A stretch of DNA of 13,788 nt from an uncultured Prevotella sp. (lineage in GTDB: Bacteria; Bacteroidota; Bacteroidia; Bacteroidales; Bacteroidaceae): contig UQKO01000063.1 of NCBI GenBank assembly GCA_900541575.1, forward strand, positions 1 through 13,788, in the 5' to 3' direction. Shown one piece after another: positions 7,651-13,788 of the stretch. The notes beneath the pieces were generated by a model that worked only from the letters and a program-made list of their open reading frames with translations, was not told the origin of the DNA and ran no database searches. The translations under genes and the position numbers were made by a program. Positions within the stretch are counted from its first letter, which is position 1. Every line of letters starts with the position of its first letter.

Positions 7651-8955
7651 ATGGTAATTGAAAGAACTCCAGAAATAAATAAGGAAGATTTATTTAAAGC
7701 TATAACATCTCCTCCAAATATACAAATCGAAGAGATTGTGGAAAAAATCAATAATTCCTTCGATTATTGGGATGCTGTAAAATACAAAAAGTGCCCTGCT
7801 GGATATACACCTACGCGACTGTGGACCTTTGTCAAAGCCTCCAGACTAAAAAGTATGGTGAAAGTATGGGGGAAATACGGCGTGAATTTGAGTTTGACAA
7901 ATGTGATGCAGAGAATGTGTCATGAATTTGACATGTTTTGGGGAGGAAGTTGGGGAGCAGACTCAACTATTGATTCCAAAAATAAGGAACAATACCTTGT
8001 TAGCTCGTTAATGGAAGAAGCCATATATTCCAGTCAAATGGAAGGAGCCGCAACAACAAGAAAGGTCGCCAAAGAAATGCTTAAGAAGAAAATGACTCCG
8101 AGAGACAAATCCCAACAAATGATTCATAATAACTATCAAACAATTCAATTTATTGTTGGCCATAAAGATGAACCTTTGTCCGAAGAGTTGTTATTGCAGA
8201 TACATCGTCTAATGACAGAGAAAACCATGCAGAATCCTGATGACGCAGGACGTTTTAGGAATAATAATGACGTTGTGGTAGAGAATGGTATTACGCATGA
8301 AATTGTCCATACTCCGCCTTCCTATACGGAAATTCCTCAGTTTGTAGATGATCTCTGTGAGTTTTTTAATGAAAGAAATAGCAAACAATTTATTCATCCA
8401 ATCATTCGTGGAATAGCCATCCATTTCATGATATCCTATGTCCATCCTTTTTCTGATGGTAATGGACGTACTGCTAGAGCTATGTTTTATTGGTATATGT
8501 TAAGACAAGGATACTGGTTGACAGAATACCTCTCCATCTCAAGAGTTATTGCCAAATCAAAAAAATCCTATGAAAAAGCGTTCTTATACACAGAGGCTGA
8601 TGACATGGATATTGGTTACTTCGTTTCGTACAATCTAAGAGTGTTGGAACAATCTTTTAAGCAATTACAAGATTATATCAAGAGAAAACAAAACGAAAAA
8701 AAAGCAGCAAATATATATTTGCGCATGGGTGATTTCAATGAACGTCAAGCACAAATTATTAAATTATATGCGGATGATTCTACAGCATTAATAACGATAA
8801 AAGATCTGCAGGTGAAATTTGGAATTAGCCCAACCACTGCAAAAAACGACATCATTGGTTTGCTGAAAAAAAATATTATAACAGAGATCGCATTAAACAA
8901 AGTGAAAAGGGCTTATATTAGAGGAGAAGGGTTAGACTCTTTGCTATCCCAATGA
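7651..8955 (+). CDS. Fic-domain protein (class II) with C-terminal winged helix
   Basis: Probable AMP-transferase (or other nucleotidyl-transferase) of 434 aa that would modify a Ser/Thr/Tyr hydroxyl on a target protein using ATP. The catalytic motif HPFSDGNGR (265-273) is complete, with catalytic H265. The inhibitory-helix motif (S/T)xxxE(G/N) appears as S127-SQM-E131-G132, N-terminal to the Fic core, which defines class II, the self-inhibited type. About 110 residues precede it. The C-terminus (about 360-430, with TIKDLQVKFGISPTTAKNDI) looks like a winged helix-turn-helix. No antitoxin gene flanks it, consistent with built-in inhibition. The gene has its own promoter and is bracketed by 43-bp palindromes. 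It is AT-rich compared with the GH36 locus and faces the mcrBC genes. Whether it is a toxin, a defence effector or a regulator cannot be told. Confidence 0.9.
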   Translation: MVIERTPEINKEDLFKAITSPPNIQIEEIVEKINNSFDYWDAVKYKKCPAGYTPTRLWTFVKASRLKSMVKVWGKYGVNLSLTNVMQRMCHEFDMFWGGSWGADSTIDSKNKEQYLVSSLMEEAIYSSQMEGAATTRKVAKEMLKKKMTPRDKSQQMIHNNYQTIQFIVGHKDEPLSEELLLQIHRLMTEKTMQNPDDAGRFRNNNDVVVENGITHEIVHTPPSYTEIPQFVDDLCEFFNERNSKQFIHPIIRGIAIHFMISYVHPFSDGNGRTARAMFYWYMLRQGYWLTEYLSISRVIAKSKKSYEKAFLYTEADDMDIGYFVSYNLRVLEQSFKQLQDYIKRKQNEKKAANIYLRMGDFNERQAQIIKLYADDSTALITIKDLQVKFGISPTTAKNDIIGLLKKNIITEIALNKVKRAYIRGEGLDSLLSQ

Positions 8956-8978
8956 TATATCTTATGGGCAATCATTGT

Positions 8979-9021
8979 ATCAAATTCTTTCCAGTGTTGC
9001 AAAGATTGGAAAGAATTTGAT
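8979..9021. repeat. 43-bp perfect-arm palindrome downstream of fic
   Basis: ATCAAATTCTTTCCA (8979-8993) is the exact reverse complement of TGGAAAGAATTTGAT (9007-9021), with a 13-nt centre containing TTGCAAA. It matches the upstream element at 7585-7627 in size, centre length and 27 of 30 arm positions. It starts 24 bp after the fic stop and is followed by GATTTTTG, so it could also serve as an AT-rich terminator. The sequence likeness to the upstream copy argues for a shared binding site or a duplicated end. Confidence 0.7.
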
Positions 9022-9301
9022 GATTTTTGAATGCTTAGACTTATGCAAACCCATTTCACCAGTATGAAGTGACAATTTGGCATTTCAAAATGCCTCCAAT
9101 CACGTCCATCATTCTTTATTATATTCCAAACCACCCAAATTAGTGCGACTGCGATGCAGTCTTTAATGTAAAGTTTACGGAAATCTCACGTAAACGCATG
9201 TGAATTTTATTGGTTTATAAGCGCCCACGATTAATGTAATCGTTCCATTATTGCTTATGGACAATTTCATATCCTATATTTGAAAGACTGTATTTCTGAT
9301 T
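9022..9301. other. Convergent intergenic region with serial hairpins
   Basis: No gene is supported between fic and the end of mcrC. Four small perfect inverted repeats follow one another: GGCATTTcaAAATGCC (9079-9094), GACTGCgatGCAGTC (9147-9161), GTTTACG/CGTAAAC (9173-9179 / 9189-9195) and ACGATTAatgTAATCGT (9227-9243). None has a clear T tract on the minus strand to mark it as the mcrC terminator. Confidence 0.5.
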
Positions 9302-10549
9302 TTATTTATTGGAACCCATAATAGGAAGAGGAACACATATTTTATAAAATCTTGCCAATTTACGTACTGGAGTAGTACATAAATCTCGAAGTCTCTTATT
9401 TGCAAACGGATTCTTCACATCGTGTCCTTCCTTTGGGTAGATGATAACGCAAGGAACGTTTGGAATAGGAGATTCTTCAACTATATCCTTATAGCCAAGG
9501 TGCTTTAGGATAGGAATGTCTCTACTATAACCACTTAGTTGTCGTATGACATTATTGTCAAGCGATGAACTCTCATACTTTGGAATGTATTTTGTGTCAA
9601 GTATTGCCTTAAATCCTGTTGAACAATAAAGGAAGTCTGGCAATCCCGTCTTTCCACTGAACTGATACATTATTTTATCTCCGTACGCTTCATTTAGCAA
9701 TCCATAAACATAATGCTCATAGAGCAATGACATATTCAATGTAAATGGAGGGACATTCTCGTCCAATGAACTTGTTTTACTTATACAATAATCGTATCTT
9801 CGAAGAATAAGTTTTGCCAAACGTACAGCTTCATTGTATTCACTAAAAAGTTTATGCCCTTTTATCAGAGACACTTCCTTTATCTGTACTTCATCGGTTA
9901 CATTTTCGAACAAAGCCAAAGACTTTGATAGCATCAGTTTTGCTTTGTTCCCCATGGAATGATTCTCTGTTATTATTCTGAGTATCTGAGAACAGAACAA
10001 TAAGGCTTTCTTGATAAGTCTGTTTTCAGGAATGTCAACCGTATATTCGTCAAAGTCACAAAAGACTCTATCGAATCTTTTTGAAGCAATGTTCTTTCGT
10101 TCATTCTTCATCACTTGTATGTGTCCTTTGACTTTTTTCAGGTTCTCGCTGTAATGTACATAGCCTTTCTTCAAAGACTTGATTCTACTTACGACTCCAA
10201 GAAAATGCAGGACAATAAGAGGACTTAAAACACCTTTTAGTGATGGTGCATGTATGACAGGAGCCTCACTATCGATGTTATAAATCTCGGCGAAAGACTC
10301 CACTGACAAATCTGATGAGAAGCACATCATGAACATAGTGAGGAAATCTATTTCTTCCATCCCTCTCTTTGTCGTTACAACTAATGCTTCTTTATCGTCT
10401 ATCCATTCTGCCCCAATAACATACGATGCATAATATCCCCATGGATCGTGTTCCATAGGTTTGTCCCATCGAACAAGGTTCAGATTATCATATCTGTCGT
10501 TATGTTCGATGCTCAGACGTTCGTGTTCTTGAATAAGAATGGATTTCAT
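9302..10549 (-). CDS. mcrC: McrC-like nuclease subunit of type IV restriction
   Basis: Probable nuclease subunit of a McrBC system, which cuts DNA carrying modified cytosine when loaded by the McrB motor. Length is 415 aa, longer than E. coli McrC (about 350). The PD-(D/E)xK core is visible as LPD (D305), then LDTKY with D318 and K320. The central region has the family signature GYVHYSENLKKVKG followed by CDFDEYTVDIPENRLIKKAL (about 127-188). The ATG at 10549 begins 1 nt after the mcrB stop (TAG at 10551-10553), a tight operon arrangement that suggests translational coupling. The N-terminal third is not recognisable and may bind McrB. No cognate methylase is needed for this type. The real target modification is unknown. 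Confidence 0.88.
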   Translation of the reverse strand: MKSILIQEHERLSIEHNDRYDNLNLVRWDKPMEHDPWGYYASYVIGAEWIDDKEALVVTTKRGMEEIDFLTMFMMCFSSDLSVESFAEIYNIDSEAPVIHAPSLKGVLSPLIVLHFLGVVSRIKSLKKGYVHYSENLKKVKGHIQVMKNERKNIASKRFDRVFCDFDEYTVDIPENRLIKKALLFCSQILRIITENHSMGNKAKLMLSKSLALFENVTDEVQIKEVSLIKGHKLFSEYNEAVRLAKLILRRYDYCISKTSSLDENVPPFTLNMSLLYEHYVYGLLNEAYGDKIMYQFSGKTGLPDFLYCSTGFKAILDTKYIPKYESSSLDNNVIRQLSGYSRDIPILKHLGYKDIVEESPIPNVPCVIIYPKEGHDVKNPFANKRLRDLCTTPVRKLARFYKICVPLPIMGSNK

Positions 10550-10550
10550 A

Positions 10551-12704
10551 CTAGTTATCTATTATTCGTTTTTCATCTTCTTCTTGGTCTTCATTCTCAA
10601 TCTCTTGGACAGGACTCAGTGAAAGCCATGAATTAAAGGCTGTTTTCTTTTCGTCGTTCTTAACATTGAGGATGCCATCATTGATATATTCGTTTATAAG
10701 CGGAAGAATTTCATACTCTACTTTGTCATGAAGTTCATCTTCACTTTCTGCCATGAAGTAACTATGACCTACCATCAAATCATCTATGCTCATGTCTCCA
10801 CATAGATGTTTAGGATTCTCAATGAATCTCTTAATGTCCTCAAATAATCCTAAAGCAATAGTTCCAAGTTCCTCATTGTCTGTATCAGAATAGAATTTCT
10901 TAATCACAGAATCCTGAGATTTGAGTGTAATGAAAGCAAATCTTCTACGTAAAGCATAGTCAAGGGTTCCTGTACTTCTATCAGTGGTATTCATCGTACC
11001 GATAATGTACAGGTTTGAAGGTACACCAAACACTTCGTTCTTTGAATAAGGCAGCATCACTTTAATAGGATGATTCCCATTTAGACGTTTGTCTGACTCC
11101 AACAAGGTAATAAGTTCGCCAAATATCTTTGACACATTTCCTCGGTTGATTTCGTCAATGATCAGTACAACGGGCTTATTTGTAGTTGCATGAAATTCTT
11201 TCTTAACAGCTTCAATAAAGGCCTGAGCATACTGTTGCCAATTTTTCTCCACACCTTTTCCCTGAGCCTGCAGCTTTATCTTCTCGATATTTAGAGGTGA
11301 TGGCGTGTATTCCTCTCCCCGTGAACTTGTGGAGTTAGTACTTCTACAACTGACAGTAGAGTTCCCTTCTTTCCACCAGACATAAAGTGATGATCTTCCT
11401 GTGACGGTTGGTATCTCTCGTTTGTTCTGATACCCTTTTATCTTTTGGAGATAATCGTCAATACACTCTACAATATCTTTACTTTGGTCTGTTTGAACTG
11501 CATTGCAGGCGCGTTTGAAGATGCCATCGACTGGCTCATAGGTTACACCAATAGAATTGCCATCTACATCAGTTTGTACATGTGGTTTTAGTCCTTCGAC
11601 AAAATCCTCATAGTCAAGTGACTGATGGAATGTCGTGAAAAATATCTGATCTCCAAGCAATGAGTCATAGCGTTTCATCACAGCTTTATGGTCTGTGAGG
11701 TCAATATCTGTAACACCTAATGTCTTTAAGGCTATTGCGGCAGTATTATATGTCTTACCTGTGCCAGGGGCACCTTGAAGAATTATGTTACGCTTCTTTA
11801 AGAGAAGATTGGAGCATTTCTCCAAATATTCAATGTCATTCATATACTTTAACCAACTATCGATGTAACGATATTGTTCTGTGCCTTTTCTACATGAAGA
11901 GAATGTTCCTTGCGAGAATAATCCTGCTCGTGGTTGCTTAAACTCGTTTGCCCATGCCAGAATCTTGACTTTTCTAAAATTAACATTGATGAACTTCTCA
12001 CGCAGAGAATCACTATTGAAATTATCACCTATAATCTGACATAATGCTAATGCTTGGCTGCCTCTTCTAACCAGAACGATATTCCCATTTTCAATTGTTT
12101 TGAAATTTTGGCATTGAGCATCATTCCATTCTCCAGTTCCAATTACAGGCTCTGACTCCATCAACATTAGATTTGGATCAATGATGGTTCCACCTTTGCC
12201 CTCAGGAAGATGCATTTGAATATGCCAGAATTTGTCATATTCTATTTTTAAGGGCAATATGGGTACATGCACTTGCTCTACTTTTAGAATATCTTCAACG
12301 GTCATTTCGTTATGAATCCAGTATTTCTTTTCTGCGGAAGATTCATCATATTTAGCCAATTCCTTCTGCAAAATGAAATCCAAGCGACCGTCCTGTACTT
12401 TGTTGTAGTAAGTTTTAAGAACCTTATCGGTATCAGTGCCATCACCATGATTATCATCGTGCTTTTCTCGGGTGTTATTTAAGTAACCAACAAATCTGCT
12501 TGGAGCAAAACAAATATGACCGTTAATCACCTCGACAACCATATTTTTGCCTCGCTTCAATTTGTCAACAGCCCATTGCTTGTAGTCTTCACCGCTCTCG
12601 CCATGAAGATATGAGTACAAGGTTTCGATGTTCGAAATGATGTCCTCACGCTTTTCTATGTAATCTGTTCTTTCCATCGGAATTTTAAACTGTAATTTCT
12701 TCAT
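10551..12704 (-). CDS. mcrB: McrB-like AAA+ GTPase of type IV restriction
   Basis: GTP-driven DNA motor and target-recognition subunit; 717 aa, against about 460 in E. coli. The AAA+ core has Walker A GAPGTGKT (311-318, K317), Walker B VVLIIDEINRGNVSK (D517, E518), the McrB-type GTPase signature MNTTDRS (571-577), and an arginine-rich LDYALRRRFAF sensor region shortly after. The N-terminal 300 residues replace the E. coli 5-methylcytosine-binding domain. Around 185-250 the pattern (WNDAQCQNFKTIENGNIVLV, then a GSQALALCQIIGD stretch) looks like a PUA/EVE-type base-flipping reader, a tentative call. The C-terminus is a short acidic tail. The ATG at 12704 directly follows tandem TGA TGA stops that end an hsdR fragment in the same frame. 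No separate promoter is visible, so expression probably depends on the XRE/hsdR' leader. Confidence 0.9.
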   Translation of the reverse strand: MKKLQFKIPMERTDYIEKREDIISNIETLYSYLHGESGEDYKQWAVDKLKRGKNMVVEVINGHICFAPSRFVGYLNNTREKHDDNHGDGTDTDKVLKTYYNKVQDGRLDFILQKELAKYDESSAEKKYWIHNEMTVEDILKVEQVHVPILPLKIEYDKFWHIQMHLPEGKGGTIIDPNLMLMESEPVIGTGEWNDAQCQNFKTIENGNIVLVRRGSQALALCQIIGDNFNSDSLREKFINVNFRKVKILAWANEFKQPRAGLFSQGTFSSCRKGTEQYRYIDSWLKYMNDIEYLEKCSNLLLKKRNIILQGAPGTGKTYNTAAIALKTLGVTDIDLTDHKAVMKRYDSLLGDQIFFTTFHQSLDYEDFVEGLKPHVQTDVDGNSIGVTYEPVDGIFKRACNAVQTDQSKDIVECIDDYLQKIKGYQNKREIPTVTGRSSLYVWWKEGNSTVSCRSTNSTSSRGEEYTPSPLNIEKIKLQAQGKGVEKNWQQYAQAFIEAVKKEFHATTNKPVVLIIDEINRGNVSKIFGELITLLESDKRLNGNHPIKVMLPYSKNEVFGVPSNLYIIGTMNTTDRSTGTLDYALRRRFAFITLKSQDSVIKKFYSDTDNEELGTIALGLFEDIKRFIENPKHLCGDMSIDDLMVGHSYFMAESEDELHDKVEYEILPLINEYINDGILNVKNDEKKTAFNSWLSLSPVQEIENEDQEEDEKRIIDN

Positions 12705-12707
12705 TCA

Positions 12708-12956
12708 TCAGCCTTGGGAGTAAGTGATCACGGCTTCCGTCATTTGCTTGTCCATCATCCATGGATTCTGACGTTTCAAAACCATGCGAAGATGACTTGT
12801 CAGCACAACCTCTCCCTGTGTTTTGCGTCCAAGTGTACCTTGTTCGCCAAGTACCTCATTGTCGAAAGCGTACACAGACTTCGAGCCATACTCATTTTCC
12901 AAGAGTTCGGCTGTCGATTTCTGTATTAGCTGGTCTTCGCTATAGTCTTTTGCCAT
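12708..12956 (-). pseudogene. Truncated HsdR N-terminus (type I restriction remnant)
   Basis: The 82-aa product (MAKDYSEDQLIQKSTAELLE start, then VYAFDNEVLGEQGTLGRK, EVVLTSHLRMVLKRQNPWM) reads as the extreme N-terminus of a type I restriction endonuclease R subunit, normally about 1000 aa. The nuclease and helicase domains are missing. It ends at TGA (12710-12708), followed by a second in-frame TGA and then the mcrB ATG, so it is in the same frame as mcrB. It follows the XRE regulator by 24 bp. It is probably debris of a type I locus now serving as a leader gene for mcrBC. It could instead be a small functional protein, but no domain supports that. Confidence 0.75.
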
Positions 12957-12965
12957 ATAAAAATC

Positions 12966-12977
12966 GACCTATAGGTC
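12966..12977. promoter_or_regulatory. Perfect 12-bp palindrome GACCTATAGGTC
   Basis: This lies in the 24-bp gap between the XRE regulator and the hsdR fragment and occupies the leader just before the hsdR' ATG. It could be a site for the XRE protein or a restriction/modification target. It is a sequence observation; the function is inferred. Confidence 0.4.
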
Positions 12978-12980
12978 CAA

Positions 12981-13192
12981 TTATAAAGGTTGTTCGTTGC
13001 TTACAAGGTCGCTCATTTTAACCTGTAGGATTTCTGCAATCTTTTTGATAGTCTCTAATGATGGCTGTGCTTTGTTGGTACACCACTTGCTAATAGTTGC
13101 AGGGTCTTTTTCATTTGTTCTGCTAACCATTTTGCCGTTTTGTGCTGTTCAACAAGTACCACTTTCAATCTGTTGAGGTCGTTTTTTGCCAT
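12981..13192 (-). pseudogene. XRE-family HTH regulator, frameshifted
   Basis: A small Cro/CI-type DNA-binding protein of the kind found beside type I restriction genes in Bacteroidota. From the ATG at 13192 the reading is MAKNDLNRLKVVLVEQHKTA, KWLAEQMKK, then it runs out of frame to a stop at 13055 (45 aa). After a shift at the A5 tract (T5 on the plus strand, 13107-13111) the other frame gives DPATISKWCTNKAQPSLETI, KKIAEILQVKMSDLVSNEQPL and a TAA at 12981. Adding one A gives an uninterrupted HTH protein of 70 aa. So it is a one-base deletion, a sequencing error, a phase-variable tract or a -1 frameshift site. It heads the likely operon with hsdR', mcrB and mcrC. Confidence 0.7.
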
Positions 13193-13212
13193 TTTTCGAA
13201 AATTTTATGTAG

Positions 13213-13220
13213 CAAAAATA
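13213..13220 (-). promoter_or_regulatory. Candidate -7 element of the XRE-hsdR'-mcrBC operon
   Basis: CAAAAATA on the plus strand reads TATTTTTG on the minus strand, a match to TAnnTTTG, about 20 bp upstream of the XRE ATG at 13192. The -33 region is AT-rich without a clear TTTG. It is the only promoter candidate seen for the four-gene minus-strand run. Confidence 0.45.
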
Positions 13221-13520
13221 CTAATTATTCATATAAAACGTGTAATAATAAACAAAAAATATTACAAAATTTTGCAATTTTCTTTGTCTTTTAGTTCAAT
13301 TGAGACTAGAAGTCACAAAATCGCCACCTATATTTTTCGCTTGGTAATTGAAATGTCGCTCAATTACTAATCATTTCGTGAATTTTCAAAAGGTCACGCT
13401 TACTTTTGTTATTATAAACTTTCATTGATTATCAATGAGTTATCCCTATTTGATGTTTTGTGGCATACCATTGAATATCCATGACTCAAACAGTTTATTA
13501 ACGCATTGTTTACGCAGAAT
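13221..13520. other. Gene-free AT-rich spacer with palindromes
   Basis: No gene is supported. Visible structures are the inverted repeat GTAATTGA/TCAATTAC (13344-13351 / 13360-13367, 8-nt loop) and the perfect 17-bp palindrome TCATTGATTATCAATGA (13422-13438). The core of the latter also occurs at 7065-7077 on the other side of the defence genes. Confidence 0.5.
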
Positions 13521-13700
13521 TTAGGAAGTGAGCAGAACTTCTAACAATTCATTGGCAAGTTTGTTGTCTACCACTTTTATCACATTGTCCTCTTCTGTTG
13601 CATAGCCAAGAGCATTTACAGCGCCATACCATATGATGTCTTTGTCTATGATAGTTGTGCACACGGAAACCTCACGGAATTTTCTGTTTCTTACAAGCTC
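13521..13700 (-). pseudogene. C-terminal remnant of a PLD-like/helicase protein
   Basis: An open stretch of 59 codons ending in TAA (13521-13523) and cut off upstream by an in-frame TGA (13701-13703), with no usable start. It reads ELVRNRKFREVSVCTTIIDK, DIIWYGAVNALGYATEEDNV, IKVVDNKLANELLEVL, which resembles the last part of phospholipase-D-like (HKD) domains found at the end of some Bacteroidota helicase or nuclease proteins. The position of the HKD His and Lys is occupied by Ser and Cys (SVCTTIID), and the usual GSxN is GAVN, so even the parent domain may have been inactive. It is probably a leftover of another defence gene. The family call is from memory of the pattern. Confidence 0.55.
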
Positions 13701-13755
13701 TCACTGTATAATAATTATTGCTGTCCGCTAAAACTCAAAAGAGCATAGAAATCCT

Positions 13756-13787
13756 ATCCGCAATGCCCATAAACAGGCGTTGCGGAT
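13756..13787 (-). terminator. Hairpin at right edge, possible minus-strand terminator
   Basis: ATCCGCAATGCC (13756-13767) pairs with GGCGTTGCGGAT (13776-13787) through 12 bp including one G-T wobble, with an 8-nt loop. On the minus strand it is followed by T-rich sequence (ATTTCTATGCTCTTTTG). It may end a gene lying beyond the right edge. Confidence 0.45.
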
Positions 13788-13788
13788 G

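Noticed and set aside
8913..9134. Minus-strand 73-codon frame overlapping the fic end
   Set aside because: It is built across the 43-bp palindrome and a small hairpin, overlaps fic, and matches no family I can name; it may be fossil sequence but is not supported as a gene.
13140..13370. Plus-strand 76-codon frame
   Set aside because: It is antisense to the XRE regulator start and its promoter and otherwise consists of AT-rich low-complexity codons.
1..13788. tRNA or rRNA gene as an island attachment site
   Set aside because: No cloverleaf-like sequence with conserved tRNA or rRNA motifs was recognised on either strand.

Overview
The window looks like chromosomal DNA from a member of the Bacteroidota, most likely a Prevotella-like Bacteroidales. 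The evidence is a TonB-type outer-membrane beta-barrel ending in Phe, a membrane-anchored TPR regulator of the DUF6377 type, signal peptides cleaved before Gln, start codons with no clear Shine-Dalgarno sequence, and several matches to the Bacteroidota promoter elements (-7 TAnnTTTG, -33 TTTG). The genus is an inference.

Region 1 (1-6949) is a compact, more GC-rich sugar-utilisation locus. A membrane regulator (271-1887, minus) diverges from a TonB-dependent-receptor-like porin (2218-4527) and a secreted GH36 alpha-galactosidase (4632-6818). A large stem-loop lies between the last two genes, and a strong intrinsic terminator (6895-6949) closes the unit. The probable logic is that the regulator senses an alpha-galactoside in the periplasm, the barrel imports it and GH36 removes galactose. 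No SusD partner is present.

Region 2 (6950-7584) has no gene but is full of structure: ten copies of the hexamer GTTTCA/TGAAAC in about 310 bp, a perfect 28-bp-stem hairpin, and three units of a 21-bp GC-rich tandem repeat.

Region 3 (7585-13788) is AT-richer and reads as a worn defence island. A solitary class II Fic protein with a C-terminal winged helix is bracketed by two copies of a 43-bp palindrome, and the upstream copy overlaps its promoter. Facing it on the minus strand is a run of an XRE regulator (frameshifted in an A5 tract), an 82-codon N-terminal stub of the type I restriction subunit HsdR, mcrB and mcrC. The stub is in frame with mcrB, separated only by a tandem TGA TGA. Further right is the C-terminal tail of a phospholipase-D-like/helicase protein. 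The simplest reading is that a type I restriction locus was partly deleted and a type IV McrBC system now sits behind its old promoter and leader gene.

The most interesting items are the paired 43-bp palindromes around fic, the in-frame hsdR'-TGA-TGA-mcrB junction, and the GTTTCA-rich region. All assignments come from reading the sequence alone; no database search was run.
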